Part shown: positions 52,179-61,087 of the stretch, in pieces
Numbering within the stretch: position 1 is the stretch's first letter
How the letters are laid out: each line of letters begins with the position of its first letter
Assembly: GCA_039939375.1 (NCBI GenBank)
Contig: JBDVJO010000011.1
Coordinates: 868,001 to 932,000 of the forward strand
Source of the DNA: Paracrocinitomix sp039939375
GTDB taxonomy: Bacteria; Bacteroidota; Bacteroidia; Flavobacteriales_D; Crocinitomicaceae
Length of the DNA: 64,000 nucleotides
Direction: 5' to 3'
Position numbers and translations under genes: made by a program
The notes under the pieces: model-generated
The model's database searches: none
What the model saw: the letters and a program-made list of their open reading frames with translations, nothing else
Told to the model about the DNA's origin: nothing

Positions 52179-52238
52179 CGCTCCCGTTTTGATTACAATA
52201 GTCTAAATGGGTTAAAATTTAATTAAAGAAAATTTGTT

Positions 52239-52550
52239 ATGTACGCAATTGTAGAAATAGCAGGCCAACAATTTAAAGTTGAAAAAGACCAACAAGTTTT
52301 CGTTCACAGATTAGAAGCAGAAGAAGGATCTAAAGTAGATTTTGATACTGTACTTTTAACTGATGCTGACGGAAAAGTGAACATTGGCGCCCCAGCTATT
52401 AAAGGAGCAAAAGTATCTGCTTCAGTGGTAAGACACTTAAAAGGTGATAAAGTAATCGTCTTCAAAAAGAAAAGAAGAAAAGGTTACAAAAAGAAAAACG
52501 GTCACAGACAATATTTGACTGAAATTAAAATTGATAGTATTAAAGCGTAA
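52239..52550 (+). CDS. rplU: 50S ribosomal protein L21
   Basis: A 103-residue ribosomal protein that binds 23S rRNA. The start MYAIVEIAGQQFKVEKDQ, the FKKKRRKGYKKKNGHRQ motif and the TEIKIDSI end are all typical. It is followed 36 bases later by rpmA, the standard gene order. Confidence 0.97.
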   Translation: MYAIVEIAGQQFKVEKDQQVFVHRLEAEEGSKVDFDTVLLTDADGKVNIGAPAIKGAKVSASVVRHLKGDKVIVFKKKRRKGYKKKNGHRQYLTEIKIDSIKA

Positions 52551-52586
52551 TCCTGCAACACGGATTAACGTTAAAAACATAAAATT

Positions 52587-53090
52587 ATGGCACATAAGAA
52601 AGGGGTCGGATCTTCGAAGAATGGTAGAGAATCAGAATCGAAACGATTAGGTGTTAAGATATTTGGTGGACAAGCTGCTTTAGCTGGTAACATCATAGTA
52701 AGACAAAGAGGAACAAAACATCACGTTGGAAACAATGTAGGTATGGGTAAAGATCATACTTTATATGCATTAGTTGACGGCGTTGTTGAATTCAGAAAGA
52801 AAAAGAACAACCGTTCTTTCGTTTCTGTTGTTCCGTTTGAAACTGAAGCAGTAGAGAAAAAAGCTCCAGCTAAAAAGAAAGCAGCACCTAAAGCGGAGGT
52901 TAAAGAAGCAGCTCCAAAAGCTGAAGCAAAAACTGAAACTAAAGAAGCTCCAAAAGCAGAAGCGAAAGCTGACGCAGGAACTGATTTATCTTCTAAGACT
53001 GTTGCCGAATTAAAAGAAATGGCAAAAGAAAAAGGAATTTCTGGAATTTCTTCCATGAAAAAAGCAGACTTAATTGCAGCCTTAAGCTAA
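52587..53090 (+). CDS. rpmA: 50S ribosomal protein L27 with C-terminal extension carrying a SAP/Rho-N-like motif
   Basis: L27 reaches into the peptidyl-transferase centre. Residues of 1-88 are a normal L27 (MAHKKGVGSSKNGRESESKR, IVRQRGTKHHVGNNVGMGKDHTL). The N-terminus begins directly with the mature MAHKKG form, without the Firmicutes pre-sequence. Residues of about 89-130 are an Ala/Lys/Glu/Pro linker of repeated APKAEAK units, and the last 35 (LSSKTVAELKEMAKEKGISG, then SMKKADLIAAL) form a helix-extension-helix motif like SAP or Rho-N domains that bind nucleic acid. Normal L27 is about 85 residues, so the gene is nearly doubled. Confidence 0.95.
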   Translation: MAHKKGVGSSKNGRESESKRLGVKIFGGQAALAGNIIVRQRGTKHHVGNNVGMGKDHTLYALVDGVVEFRKKKNNRSFVSVVPFETEAVEKKAPAKKKAAPKAEVKEAAPKAEAKTETKEAPKAEAKADAGTDLSSKTVAELKEMAKEKGISGISSMKKADLIAALS

Positions 53091-53119
53091 GAAGAACTAA
53101 TAAAATTGATAATTTTATG

Positions 53120-53163
53120 ACCCTGTCTCGTCTCGGCTAAGCCGAAACAAGGCAGGGTTTTTT
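53120..53163 (+). terminator. intrinsic terminator of rplU-rpmA
   Basis: ACCCTG (53120-53125) pairs with CAGGGT (53153-53158), with an inner stem including TCGGCTAAGCCGA and a T run after it. The inner hairpin resembles modules of the sulfur-cluster repeats. Confidence 0.85.
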
Positions 53164-53189
53164 AATTTTAGACCTATAATTATTTTAAG

Positions 53190-54461
53190 ATGTTAGAAAT
53201 AACAAGAATTAGAGAAAATAAAGAGGCTATTGCAGAAGCTTTAAAAGTGAGAAATCTTGATGTAACTGCTACATTAAACGATCTTTTAGAATTGGACAAT
53301 AAGTGGCGTACCGCTAAAGGAGATTTAGATGCTGTTGCTGCAGAATCCAATAAAATTGCAAAAGAAATTGGTCAACTTTTTGCTCAAGGTAAACAAGAAG
53401 AAGCCAATGCAGCAAAAGCAAAAACTCAAGAGCTTAAAGAGAGTGAGAAAAACTTAAAAGAAAAAGTAAATGAGTTAGCAGGTCAGTTGCAAACCATCCT
53501 TTACGAAATTCCAAATGTACCACACCCTAGTGTTCCGGCTGGAAATTCAGATTCAGATAATGTTGAAATTGCTAGCGGAGGATCTATTCCAGAGTTAGGT
53601 GAAAACGCTAAGCCGCATTGGGATCTAGCGAATGATTATAATTTAATTGATTTTGAATTAGGGGTAAAAGTGAGTGGAGCCGGTTTTCCTTTTTATTTAG
53701 GGCAAGGAGCAAGATTACAGAGGGCTTTAATTAACTTTTTTCTAGATGAAGCAAGAGACGCAGGTTACAAAGAAGTGATTCCGCCATTTGTAGTGAATGA
53801 AGCCTCAGGATATGGAACGGGGCAATTACCAGACAAGGAAGGTCAAATGTATCATGCACAAAATGATGATCTTTATTTAATTCCTACGGCTGAGGTGCCT
53901 TTAACGAATATGTTTAGAGATGTCATTGTAAAAGAAGAAGATTTCCCTATTCAATTAACTGGTTATACGCCATGTTTCAGAAGAGAAGCAGGTTCTTATG
54001 GTAAAGATGTTAGAGGTTTAAATAGATTACATCAATTTGATAAAGTTGAGATTGTTAGAATTGAACATCCAGAAAATTCTTACAAGGCGCTTGACGAAAT
54101 GGTGGCATACGTGCAAGGCATAGTTGAAAAATTAGGTTTGCCATATAGAATTTTGAGACTGTGTGGTGGCGATATCGGATTTACTGCTGCGTTGACTTTT
54201 GATTTTGAGGTGTATTCAGCAGCGCAAGAGAAATGGTTAGAGGTCAGTTCTGTCAGTAATTTCGAAACTTTTCAAGCCAACCGTTTGAAGTTAAGATATA
54301 AAGACCAAAATAAGAAAAGTCAGTTGGCGCATACTTTGAACGGAAGTGCTTTAGCCTTGCCAAGAATTATGGCCGCGTTATTGGAGAATAATCAAACGCC
54401 AGAAGGAATTAAAATCCCTGATGTTTTAGTACCTTATACAGGATTCGAGTATATCAAGTAA
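53190..54461 (+). CDS. serS: serine--tRNA ligase
   Basis: Charges tRNA-Ser with serine. The 423 residues have the N-terminal coiled-coil arm (about 25-105, with many Ala, Glu and Lys) that grips the long variable arm of the tRNA, and the class II motifs: motif 2 in CFRREAGSYGKDVRGLNRLHQF and motif 3 in NGSALALPRIMAALLENNQ. Length and order are standard. Confidence 0.97.
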   Translation: MLEITRIRENKEAIAEALKVRNLDVTATLNDLLELDNKWRTAKGDLDAVAAESNKIAKEIGQLFAQGKQEEANAAKAKTQELKESEKNLKEKVNELAGQLQTILYEIPNVPHPSVPAGNSDSDNVEIASGGSIPELGENAKPHWDLANDYNLIDFELGVKVSGAGFPFYLGQGARLQRALINFFLDEARDAGYKEVIPPFVVNEASGYGTGQLPDKEGQMYHAQNDDLYLIPTAEVPLTNMFRDVIVKEEDFPIQLTGYTPCFRREAGSYGKDVRGLNRLHQFDKVEIVRIEHPENSYKALDEMVAYVQGIVEKLGLPYRILRLCGGDIGFTAALTFDFEVYSAAQEKWLEVSSVSNFETFQANRLKLRYKDQNKKSQLAHTLNGSALALPRIMAALLENNQTPEGIKIPDVLVPYTGFEYIK

Positions 54462-54490
54462 TAAATTGTGTAGATTTCGTTATAATAGTT

Positions 54491-55051
54491 ATGAAGAAAA
54501 TAATTGTTTTTTCCTTATTCATTGGTGCTTTGGTGTTGTCTTCATGTGATCCAGCCTCAAAATACGCTACAGAAATAAGTAAGATAGATTCCTGTTTAAC
54601 TATTTTGGATTCTTTACAGTCAGATTATGATGGAATAGAATTTGATAGTTTACAGGGTATGGTAGATCATGTGTTGCGTAATGAGGATACAATTAAAAAG
54701 TATTACCATCCTGACACACTGTCTATGGAGATTGGAACACGAATGAATGATTGTAAAGGAATCAGAAAAACCTTAAAAGGCGTTGGAACCAAAAAAGAGA
54801 ATTTCGCAGCTGAAATTTCTGATTTGAAAGTGCAGTTTGAATCGTTGAAAACCGATATTTCAGAAGGTGTACTTTCTGAAGAGCAAATTAATGAATACCT
54901 GGCCCGAGAGCTTTTTGATTTAAATATTCTTCATGTGACCTTTGACGATTTTAACGCCATGCAGAAAATTCAAAAGAAATATTATTATGCTTCGGTTCCT
55001 TATATTGACAGATTGATTGTAGAGTTGAAAAGTGCCCCTCAAGAAGATTAA
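54491..55051 (+). CDS. hypothetical lipoprotein
   Basis: A 186-residue lipoprotein (MKKIIVFSLFIGALVLSSC, Cys19). The remainder is helical with heptad-like patterns (ISKIDSCLTILDSLQSDYDG, EISDLKVQFESLKTDI), suggesting a coiled coil. It overlaps the start of the TPR protein gene by 20 bases, so the two are probably made together and may interact at the envelope. Confidence 0.75.
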   Translation: MKKIIVFSLFIGALVLSSCDPASKYATEISKIDSCLTILDSLQSDYDGIEFDSLQGMVDHVLRNEDTIKKYYHPDTLSMEIGTRMNDCKGIRKTLKGVGTKKENFAAEISDLKVQFESLKTDISEGVLSEEQINEYLARELFDLNILHVTFDDFNAMQKIQKKYYYASVPYIDRLIVELKSAPQED

Positions 55052-56864
55052 CATATCGTTTATTTTGTCGCTACTGCTTATGTTGGTGGTGAATAGTTCT
55101 TTTGCACAGCCAAAAGATAACGATACGAAATTAGCCGATCATTATTTTTCAAAAGGAGAATTCGAAAAAGCGGAAGACTATTATAAATCTGCTTACAAAA
55201 AATACAAGCATTCAGTTTATTTTGAAAAGTATTACCTCTGTTTGTTTTATCAAAAAAAGTATGATGAAGCTGAGAAACTGACGGAACGTAAATACAAGAA
55301 AGATCCTTTTGACGTTAATGCTGCTTTTATGTTGGCTCAAGTTTACGAAGAGACCGATCGACAGCCAGAAGCTGACCAAGTATATGCTGAATTAATTGAT
55401 GATTTGGCTCCCATTCAAAGCAGAATTACAGCTCTAGGTAAAGAATTTAAAGTAAGAGGGAAGTATGAATTTGCTTTATTGACCTACGAAAAAGGTAGAA
55501 AACTTATTAAAAGGGGCTATCAATTTCAGCTAGAATTGGCTGAAACTTATTCCTTGTTAGACCGTCCTGCTGAGATGATTCAAGAGTACTTGAATTTATT
55601 AGAGTATAGCCAGGTTTATGTGAAAACGGTACAGACCTACTTGTCCAGAGTAATTGATTTTGAAGAGGATGTTCAAATGGTTGACATGTTGAAAACGGAA
55701 CTGTTAACTCGCGTTCAAAAAAATCCAGAGAAAGATTATTATGCTGAAATGCTTATTTGGTTTTACGTTCATAAAAAGGAATATACGGGTGCAGTTATTC
55801 AGGCAAAAGCTTTGGATAAAAGAAACAACTATAAAGGAAAACGTCTTTATGATATCGGAGAAGTGTGTGAGTCAAATGAAGCCTATAAGGAGGCATTAAA
55901 AGCTTATCAATATATCATTGATATGGGTGCAGATTCTCCTTTTTATACCCGAGCAACTGAACGGAGCTTATCTTTAGGCTTCGACCAAATTACACGACAA
56001 AAATCGTATACAAAAACAGATTTGACTAATGTTGCGCAAAGTTTTGAAACTGCGCTTTTGAATTTGGGCAAGAAACCGGCTACTATCGGTATCATGAAAC
56101 AGCTAGCTGAGATCTACGCTTTTTACATTAATGATCCTTTAAAAGCTGAAGCCTTGGTGAAAGAAGCAATCAGCCTTCCGGTAAATCAAAATGAACGAGC
56201 AGAATTGAAAATTTTGTTAGGAGATATTTATATCGTTGACAATAAAATTTGGGACGCAAGCTTATTGTATATGCAAGTTGAAAAAGAATTTTCTGAAGAT
56301 GTGATAGGACATGAGGCTAAATATAAAAATGCCAGAGTGTTTTATTATGATGGCGAGTTTGAATATGCTAAAGCTCAGTTGGATGTGCTTAAAGCATCAA
56401 CAAGTAAATTAATAGCGAATGACGCCATGCAATTGTCTCTTTTATTACAAGATAATTTAGGAATAGATACGACCATGGCACCCGTACAATTATATGCCAA
56501 TGCCGATTTGTTACTACAGCAAAATAAATTTTCTGAAGCGCTAGAGATGCTAGATAGCCTTGAAAAAGAATATCCATTTCACAGTATTGTAGATGAGGTT
56601 TTGTTTAAGAAAGCTGAAATTTATGAAGAACAACAAGACTGGACTAAAGCAATTGAATTATATAACGTGGTGATCGATTCGTATGCACATGATATTCTCG
56701 CAGATGACGCAGCATTTAGGGTGGCGAAAATCTATGAATTGAAGTTAGATGAAAAAGACAAGGCTGCAGAATATTACAGAAAAATTCTCTTTGATTTCAA
56801 AGGTAGTTTGTATGATGCTGAGGCCCGCAAAAAGTTTAGAAATTTAAAAGCTGAATTTAATTAA
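55032..56864 (+). CDS. exported tetratricopeptide-repeat protein
   Basis: A 610-residue exported protein. The start is the GTG at 55032, giving MPLKKINISFILSLLLMLVVNSSFAQ, a good signal peptide; no ATG lies suitably close. Many TPR units follow, for example HYFSKGEFEKAEDYYKSAY, LAQVYEETDRQPEADQVYAE and RVAKIYELKLDEKDKAAEYY at the end. TPR proteins act as scaffolds; this one resembles in layout the Bacteroidota proteins placed near outer-membrane assembly, but no partner is known. It overlaps the lipoprotein gene and is two bases from the next. Confidence 0.82.
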   Translation: MPLKKINISFILSLLLMLVVNSSFAQPKDNDTKLADHYFSKGEFEKAEDYYKSAYKKYKHSVYFEKYYLCLFYQKKYDEAEKLTERKYKKDPFDVNAAFMLAQVYEETDRQPEADQVYAELIDDLAPIQSRITALGKEFKVRGKYEFALLTYEKGRKLIKRGYQFQLELAETYSLLDRPAEMIQEYLNLLEYSQVYVKTVQTYLSRVIDFEEDVQMVDMLKTELLTRVQKNPEKDYYAEMLIWFYVHKKEYTGAVIQAKALDKRNNYKGKRLYDIGEVCESNEAYKEALKAYQYIIDMGADSPFYTRATERSLSLGFDQITRQKSYTKTDLTNVAQSFETALLNLGKKPATIGIMKQLAEIYAFYINDPLKAEALVKEAISLPVNQNERAELKILLGDIYIVDNKIWDASLLYMQVEKEFSEDVIGHEAKYKNARVFYYDGEFEYAKAQLDVLKASTSKLIANDAMQLSLLLQDNLGIDTTMAPVQLYANADLLLQQNKFSEALEMLDSLEKEYPFHSIVDEVLFKKAEIYEEQQDWTKAIELYNVVIDSYAHDILADDAAFRVAKIYELKLDEKDKAAEYYRKILFDFKGSLYDAEARKKFRNLKAEFN

Positions 56865-56866
56865 GC

Positions 56867-57178
56867 ATGAAGATAATTTATAATGTGACGGTAAATATTG
56901 ATGACGATCATCATGAGGATTGGCTCAATTGGATGAAGTCGGTTCATATTCCGGATGTATTAAATACGGGAATGTTTCTAGAAGCAAGATTATCAAAAAT
57001 CCTTGCTGAAGAACAAGGTGGTAAGTCGTATTCTATTCAATATTTATGTGAAAATCAAGAAGCATTAGACCGTTACCAATCAGAATTTGCTCCAAGACTT
57101 CAAGAAGAACATACAAAGAGATATGGTGGTAAATTTGTAGCTTTCAGAACACTTTTACGCCTAGAAAAATCATTTTAA
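56867..57178 (+). CDS. DUF4286 family protein
   Basis: A 103-residue soluble protein with the family pattern IIYNVTVNIDDDHHEDWLNWM, then HIPDVLNTGMFLEARLSKIL and a YSIQYLCENQEALDRY segment, reminiscent of a ferredoxin-like dimeric alpha-beta barrel. Function unknown. The stop (57176-57178) shares its last base with the rsmA start (TAATG), a pairing common in this phylum. Confidence 0.85.
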   Translation: MKIIYNVTVNIDDDHHEDWLNWMKSVHIPDVLNTGMFLEARLSKILAEEQGGKSYSIQYLCENQEALDRYQSEFAPRLQEEHTKRYGGKFVAFRTLLRLEKSF

Positions 57179-57960
57179 TGTCAGTTAAACCTAAAAAACA
57201 TCTTGGTCAACATTTTCTTAAAGATGAAACTGTTTCGGAGAGAATCGCCGACCAAATGGATGGATTTGCTGAAGTAAAAAATGTCCTAGAAATTGGTCCG
57301 GGAATGGGGGCTTTAACAAAGTATTTATTGAAAAAAAACGCCTTTACTACGCATGTTGTAGAGGTTGATTTAGAATCGGTAGATTATTTGAATGAGCATT
57401 ACCCTGAGCTTCGCGGAAGAGTTTATAGCCGTGATTTCTTAAAAGAAGATTTGACTGATTTAATGGGAGATGAGCCTTTCGCAGTATTCGGAAACTTTCC
57501 GTACAACATCTCTTCTCAAATTTTATTTAAAGTTCTTGAGAATAAAGAAAAAGTTCCGGTTGTCGTAGGGATGTTTCAAAAAGAAGTAGCTGAGCGGGTA
57601 GCAACAGGACCTGGGTCAAAAGCTTATGGAATTATTTCTGTGTTATTGCAGGCTTATTATGATATAGAGTACCTGTTTACAGTTGAACCAGATGTCTTTA
57701 TTCCGCCACCTAAAGTGAAGTCAGGTGTAATAAAATTGACAAGAAATAAAGTTGAAAGTTTAGGCTGTGATGAAAAGCTGTTCAAACAGGTGATCAAAAT
57801 GGGATTTAATCAGCGCAGAAAAACGTTGAGAAACAGCTTGAAACAGCTGATACAAGCGCAAGGAGAAGACTTTGACAGGACTCAAGAAATATTCAATTTA
57901 CGACCTGAACAGCTGTCTGTACAAGATTTTATCTCACTTACTAAACAGTTTCAGGTGTAA
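57178..57960 (+). CDS. rsmA: 16S rRNA dimethyladenosine transferase
   Basis: Dimethylates two adjacent adenines in the 3' hairpin of 16S rRNA with S-adenosylmethionine, a step in small-subunit maturation. The 260 residues have KKHLGQHFLKD at the start, the SAM motif LEIGPGMGALTKYLL and the catalytic VFGNFPYNISSQI. The late region FNQRRKTLRNSL is also typical (ksgA). Confidence 0.96.
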   Translation: MSVKPKKHLGQHFLKDETVSERIADQMDGFAEVKNVLEIGPGMGALTKYLLKKNAFTTHVVEVDLESVDYLNEHYPELRGRVYSRDFLKEDLTDLMGDEPFAVFGNFPYNISSQILFKVLENKEKVPVVVGMFQKEVAERVATGPGSKAYGIISVLLQAYYDIEYLFTVEPDVFIPPPKVKSGVIKLTRNKVESLGCDEKLFKQVIKMGFNQRRKTLRNSLKQLIQAQGEDFDRTQEIFNLRPEQLSVQDFISLTKQFQV

Positions 57961-58045
57961 AACTCTACTGCAATTGGTTGATAATATGGGAATTTTCTTA
58001 TATTTTCGTTTAACCTTTCGCCTGTTTAGGCGTATTAGTAATTGA

Positions 58046-58960
58046 ATGAGAAAGCTACTATCAATCTTCTTACTTACAATGTTGCCGTTTTTGGGGCTTT
58101 CCCAAACATGGAGGTATGTTCGCCATGAAGTGAGCTTAGGGGTTGGTGTTTCAAATTTCTTAGGGGATTTAGGTGGTGCTAGAGGTATTGGTACTCATTA
58201 TTTCAAAGATTTAAAAGCAAGATCAACGCGTCCTTCATTAATGGGGTCTTATAAGTTTATGTTATCACCTGCTTTTTCTGTAAAAGGTTCAGTAATTTGG
58301 GGATATCTTCATGGTGATGATGCCATCACTAAAAATGTGATCCGTAACAACAGAAATTTAAGCTTCCGATCCATGTTAGGAGAAGTAAGTGCGATCTGTG
58401 AGTTCTATCCTTGGGGCGAAAGAGTCTCTCCACGATACAAAGTAAGTGGAATCGCAGGAAATCAAACCTTTACCGTAATGCCTTACATGTACCTAGGCGT
58501 AGGAGCTGCATTTTTTAATCCAAAAGCCAGTTTAAATGGTCAGTGGTATGCGTTGCAGCCACTCGGAACAGAAGGTCAAGGTTTAGGAACTAGACCAGAT
58601 AAATATAAAAGATACACCATGGTTTTTCCTGCAGGAATCGGAGGAAAATATATGATTGATAAAACCTGGAGTTTAAGTTTTGATTTGTCATTCAGATACA
58701 CACTTTCAGATTATATTGATGATGTAAGTACAACTTATTATCACCCAGACGAGCTTATTGCAGCAAACGGACAAGAAGCAGCAGATTTATCCAATAGAGC
58801 AATTGTTCAAAATGGAGATGTTGGAGTTCTCGTTTATCCTGACGGACTTACTGATTATAGACAAAGAGGTAATCCAAATGATAAAGATGCTTATATGTTC
58901 GCAATATTCACTGTAAATTACCGTTTTACAAAAGGAGCAACTTATATTCCTAAATTCTAA
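58046..58960 (+). CDS. DUF6089-like outer-membrane barrel protein, copy 1
   Basis: A 304-residue exported protein (signal MRKLLSIFLLTMLPFLGLSQ). The start EVSLGVGVSNFLGDLGG and IRNNRNLSFRSMLGEVSAICEF, and the end SLSFDLSFRYTLSDYIDDVSTTYY, match the DUF6089 barrel family. A second copy follows five bases downstream with the same landmarks (NNRNLSF, GTEGQG, DYLDDVS). The function is unknown; some relatives are linked with T9SS or gliding, which is not shown here. Confidence 0.8.
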   Translation: MRKLLSIFLLTMLPFLGLSQTWRYVRHEVSLGVGVSNFLGDLGGARGIGTHYFKDLKARSTRPSLMGSYKFMLSPAFSVKGSVIWGYLHGDDAITKNVIRNNRNLSFRSMLGEVSAICEFYPWGERVSPRYKVSGIAGNQTFTVMPYMYLGVGAAFFNPKASLNGQWYALQPLGTEGQGLGTRPDKYKRYTMVFPAGIGGKYMIDKTWSLSFDLSFRYTLSDYIDDVSTTYYHPDELIAANGQEAADLSNRAIVQNGDVGVLVYPDGLTDYRQRGNPNDKDAYMFAIFTVNYRFTKGATYIPKF

Positions 58961-58965
58961 ACGGT

Positions 58966-59796
58966 ATGCGCTTTTTAGTGTTAGTTTTCCTGATGTCATT
59001 GTCATTTGCTGGATTTTCTCAGTCAGATAGATTTCGTGCGCGTTTTGAAATGGGTGTTATGGGAGGTGGATCCTATTATATCGGCGATTTGAATTCTTCT
59101 AAACATTTCGTGTACTCTAAGCCTGCATTCGGAGCTATTTTTAGATATAATTTAGGGTATAGAGCTGCTTTGAGATTAACTGGAACTTATGGTAATGTAT
59201 GGGCAGCTGACTCTGAATCAGATGATCCATTCCAAAACAATAGAAACTTAAGTTTTAAATCTAAGCTATATGAAGTTGCATTTGGTGTAGAAGTACACAT
59301 GTTTGAGTACACAATTGCTACAATGAGAAAACCTATTTCGCCTTATTTCTTCTACGAAATGGCGTACATGCGAATGAATCCGCAAACTGAATACAATGGT
59401 AATACAATTGATTTGCAAACCATAGGTACTGAAGGTCAAGGAAGTTCGTTGTCTGATAAATCAAGGTATAAATTAAACCAATTAACCATTCCGTTAGGGA
59501 TAGGGGTAAAGTTCAATTTAAGAAAACGACTGGCCATGTCTTTAGAGTATGGAATTCGAAAAACCTTTACTGACTATCTAGATGATGTTTCAGGTAATTA
59601 TGTTGATCCAGATATGCTTTCTGCCGAGAATGGGCCAATTGCAGGAGAGCTGTCAAATCCAAGCTTAGATGGTGCTTCAAGAACGGGTTTCAATAGAGGT
59701 AATGATGCCACCAAAGACTGGTATGTCTTTTATGGTGCTATGATTACTTTCAAACCCTACAAAAAAGATATTTGTACGTTCCAAGGTGGATTTTAG
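58966..59796 (+). CDS. DUF6089-like outer-membrane barrel protein, copy 2
   Basis: A 276-residue exported protein (signal MRFLVLVFLMSLSFAGFSQ), paralogue of the gene directly upstream. Shared landmarks are GDL near the start, QNNRNLSFKSKLYEVAFGVE, LQTIGTEGQGSSLSDKSRYK and TFTDYLDDVSGNYVDPDMLS. It ends in FKPYKKDICTFQGGF. The tandem arrangement suggests a duplication followed by divergence. It meets the DUF420 gene tail to tail two bases further on. Confidence 0.8.
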   Translation: MRFLVLVFLMSLSFAGFSQSDRFRARFEMGVMGGGSYYIGDLNSSKHFVYSKPAFGAIFRYNLGYRAALRLTGTYGNVWAADSESDDPFQNNRNLSFKSKLYEVAFGVEVHMFEYTIATMRKPISPYFFYEMAYMRMNPQTEYNGNTIDLQTIGTEGQGSSLSDKSRYKLNQLTIPLGIGVKFNLRKRLAMSLEYGIRKTFTDYLDDVSGNYVDPDMLSAENGPIAGELSNPSLDGASRTGFNRGNDATKDWYVFYGAMITFKPYKKDICTFQGGF

Positions 59797-59798
59797 CC

Positions 59799-60365
59799 CT
59801 AATAATAAGGACTTATCATAAAGTAAACAACCACACCGGTAACCGCAACATACAACCAAAGCGGGAATGTAAACTTTGCCCATTTTTTGTGTTGCTCAAT
59901 TTTGCCAGACCATCCTTTTAAATAAGTCATCATCACAAAAGGTATTACAACAATACTCAAAAGGATATGGCTAATTAAAATGAAAAAGTAAATGTATTTT
60001 GACGAACCTATTGTAGCTTCTTCAATGCTGTCTCTTACTCCGTCACCGTTAAAATCTCCATAAATAGTGCTATCTGAAGTCATGTGATAAGCAACATACA
60101 TAGCCAAAAATAACAGAGAGCAAACTACGGCTGAAGTCATTAATTTTTGATGAACAGCTTGATTTCCATTTTTAACCATAATCACTGCTGCGATTAACAG
60201 CAATGCCGTTAATCCATTAATTCCTGCGTAAATGGGAGGTAAGAATCCTAAATCAACCCCATCAATTTTAACACCAAATAAAACCGCTACAACAACCGGG
60301 ATTACAATTGATAAGACAATTACAAGTGGCTTATATTTTTTTTCTAAATCTTTAGTTGTATTCAT
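59799..60365 (-). CDS. DUF420 family membrane protein (oxidase assembly-associated)
   Basis: A 188-residue protein with about five membrane helices (VIVLSIVIPVVVAVLFGV; AGINGLTALLLIAAVIMV; SAVVCSLLFLAMYVAYHM; FILISHILLSIVVIPFVMM; LWLYVAVTGVVVYFMI). It contains the NGNQAVHQKLM and HKKWAKFTFPLWLYV phrases of DUF420, with conserved histidines. DUF420 genes accompany caa3-type cytochrome oxidases in the phylum and are thought to help in their assembly. Overlaps the SCO gene by 14 bases. Confidence 0.87.
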   Translation of the reverse strand: MNTTKDLEKKYKPLVIVLSIVIPVVVAVLFGVKIDGVDLGFLPPIYAGINGLTALLLIAAVIMVKNGNQAVHQKLMTSAVVCSLLFLAMYVAYHMTSDSTIYGDFNGDGVRDSIEEATIGSSKYIYFFILISHILLSIVVIPFVMMTYLKGWSGKIEQHKKWAKFTFPLWLYVAVTGVVVYFMISPYY

Positions 60366-61020
60366 TTTTAATCAGTTTTCTTAAATCTTCGTTTAGTTGG
60401 TCTACTTCTTCGGTGTTGGTTCCGTCATACAATCCCCTGATACGTCTATCTCGATCTACCAAAACGAAATATTCAGAATGTAAAAATCCACCTTCAGCTG
60501 CCTCATCTTTCATGGCATTGATAATGTATCCGGTTTTTGCCAATTCATGCGTGTATTCCCTTTCTCCATATAAAAAATGCCAGTTTTTAGTGTCAATTTC
60601 CCTGTCTTCAATGTAGTTTCTTAGTTTTGGAATTGTATCCCTATCTGGATCAATTGTATGTGATAAAAACATTATTTCATCAATGTCAGCAGTCATTTCT
60701 TGAAGTCGTTGCATTTGAGCGATCATAGCAGGGCAGATGGATGGGCAAGAAGTGAAAAAGAAATTGGCCACATGTACTTTTCCGTCTAGGTCTTTATTGG
60801 TAATTAATATACTGTCTTGATTTAAGAATACATATTCTGGAATTTCATGGTAGATAGTATCCCATTTTTCTACTCCATTTTCAACAATTAAATCTAAATC
60901 ATATTCCCCCATAATAGGAAAAGGAATGTACTTTTCTCCAGAATTCGATTCTTCAGTTGACTGTTCACCTGAGCAGCTAAAGAAAAGGAGCGAGATTGAA
61001 GCAAATAATAGATTTCTCAT
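60352..61020 (-). CDS. SCO family copper chaperone lipoprotein
   Basis: Delivers copper to the CuA site of cytochrome c oxidase subunit II. The 222-residue protein has a lipoprotein signal (LLFASISLLFFSC, Cys16) and a thioredoxin fold with the copper motif Cys92-x3-Cys96 in FFFTSCPSICPAM, then SHTIDPDRDTIPKL and His181 in GGFLHSEYF as third ligand. All ligands are intact. It overlaps the DUF420 gene and completes the oxidase-assembly pair. Confidence 0.92.
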   Translation of the reverse strand: MRNLLFASISLLFFSCSGEQSTEESNSGEKYIPFPIMGEYDLDLIVENGVEKWDTIYHEIPEYVFLNQDSILITNKDLDGKVHVANFFFTSCPSICPAMIAQMQRLQEMTADIDEIMFLSHTIDPDRDTIPKLRNYIEDREIDTKNWHFLYGEREYTHELAKTGYIINAMKDEAAEGGFLHSEYFVLVDRDRRIRGLYDGTNTEEVDQLNEDLRKLIKNEYN

Positions 61021-61052
61021 GCTTTGGTTCGATTTAATTTTGGATGCTGTCG

Positions 61053-61060
61053 CAAAATTA
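61053..61060 (-). promoter_or_regulatory. candidate -7 promoter element for the SCO-DUF420 unit
   Basis: On the minus strand TAATTTTG fits TAnnTTTG 32 bases before the SCO start codon. The -33 element is not clear. Confidence 0.35.
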
Positions 61061-61087
61061 GCTTTTTTTGAATTTAATAAGTAAGAA

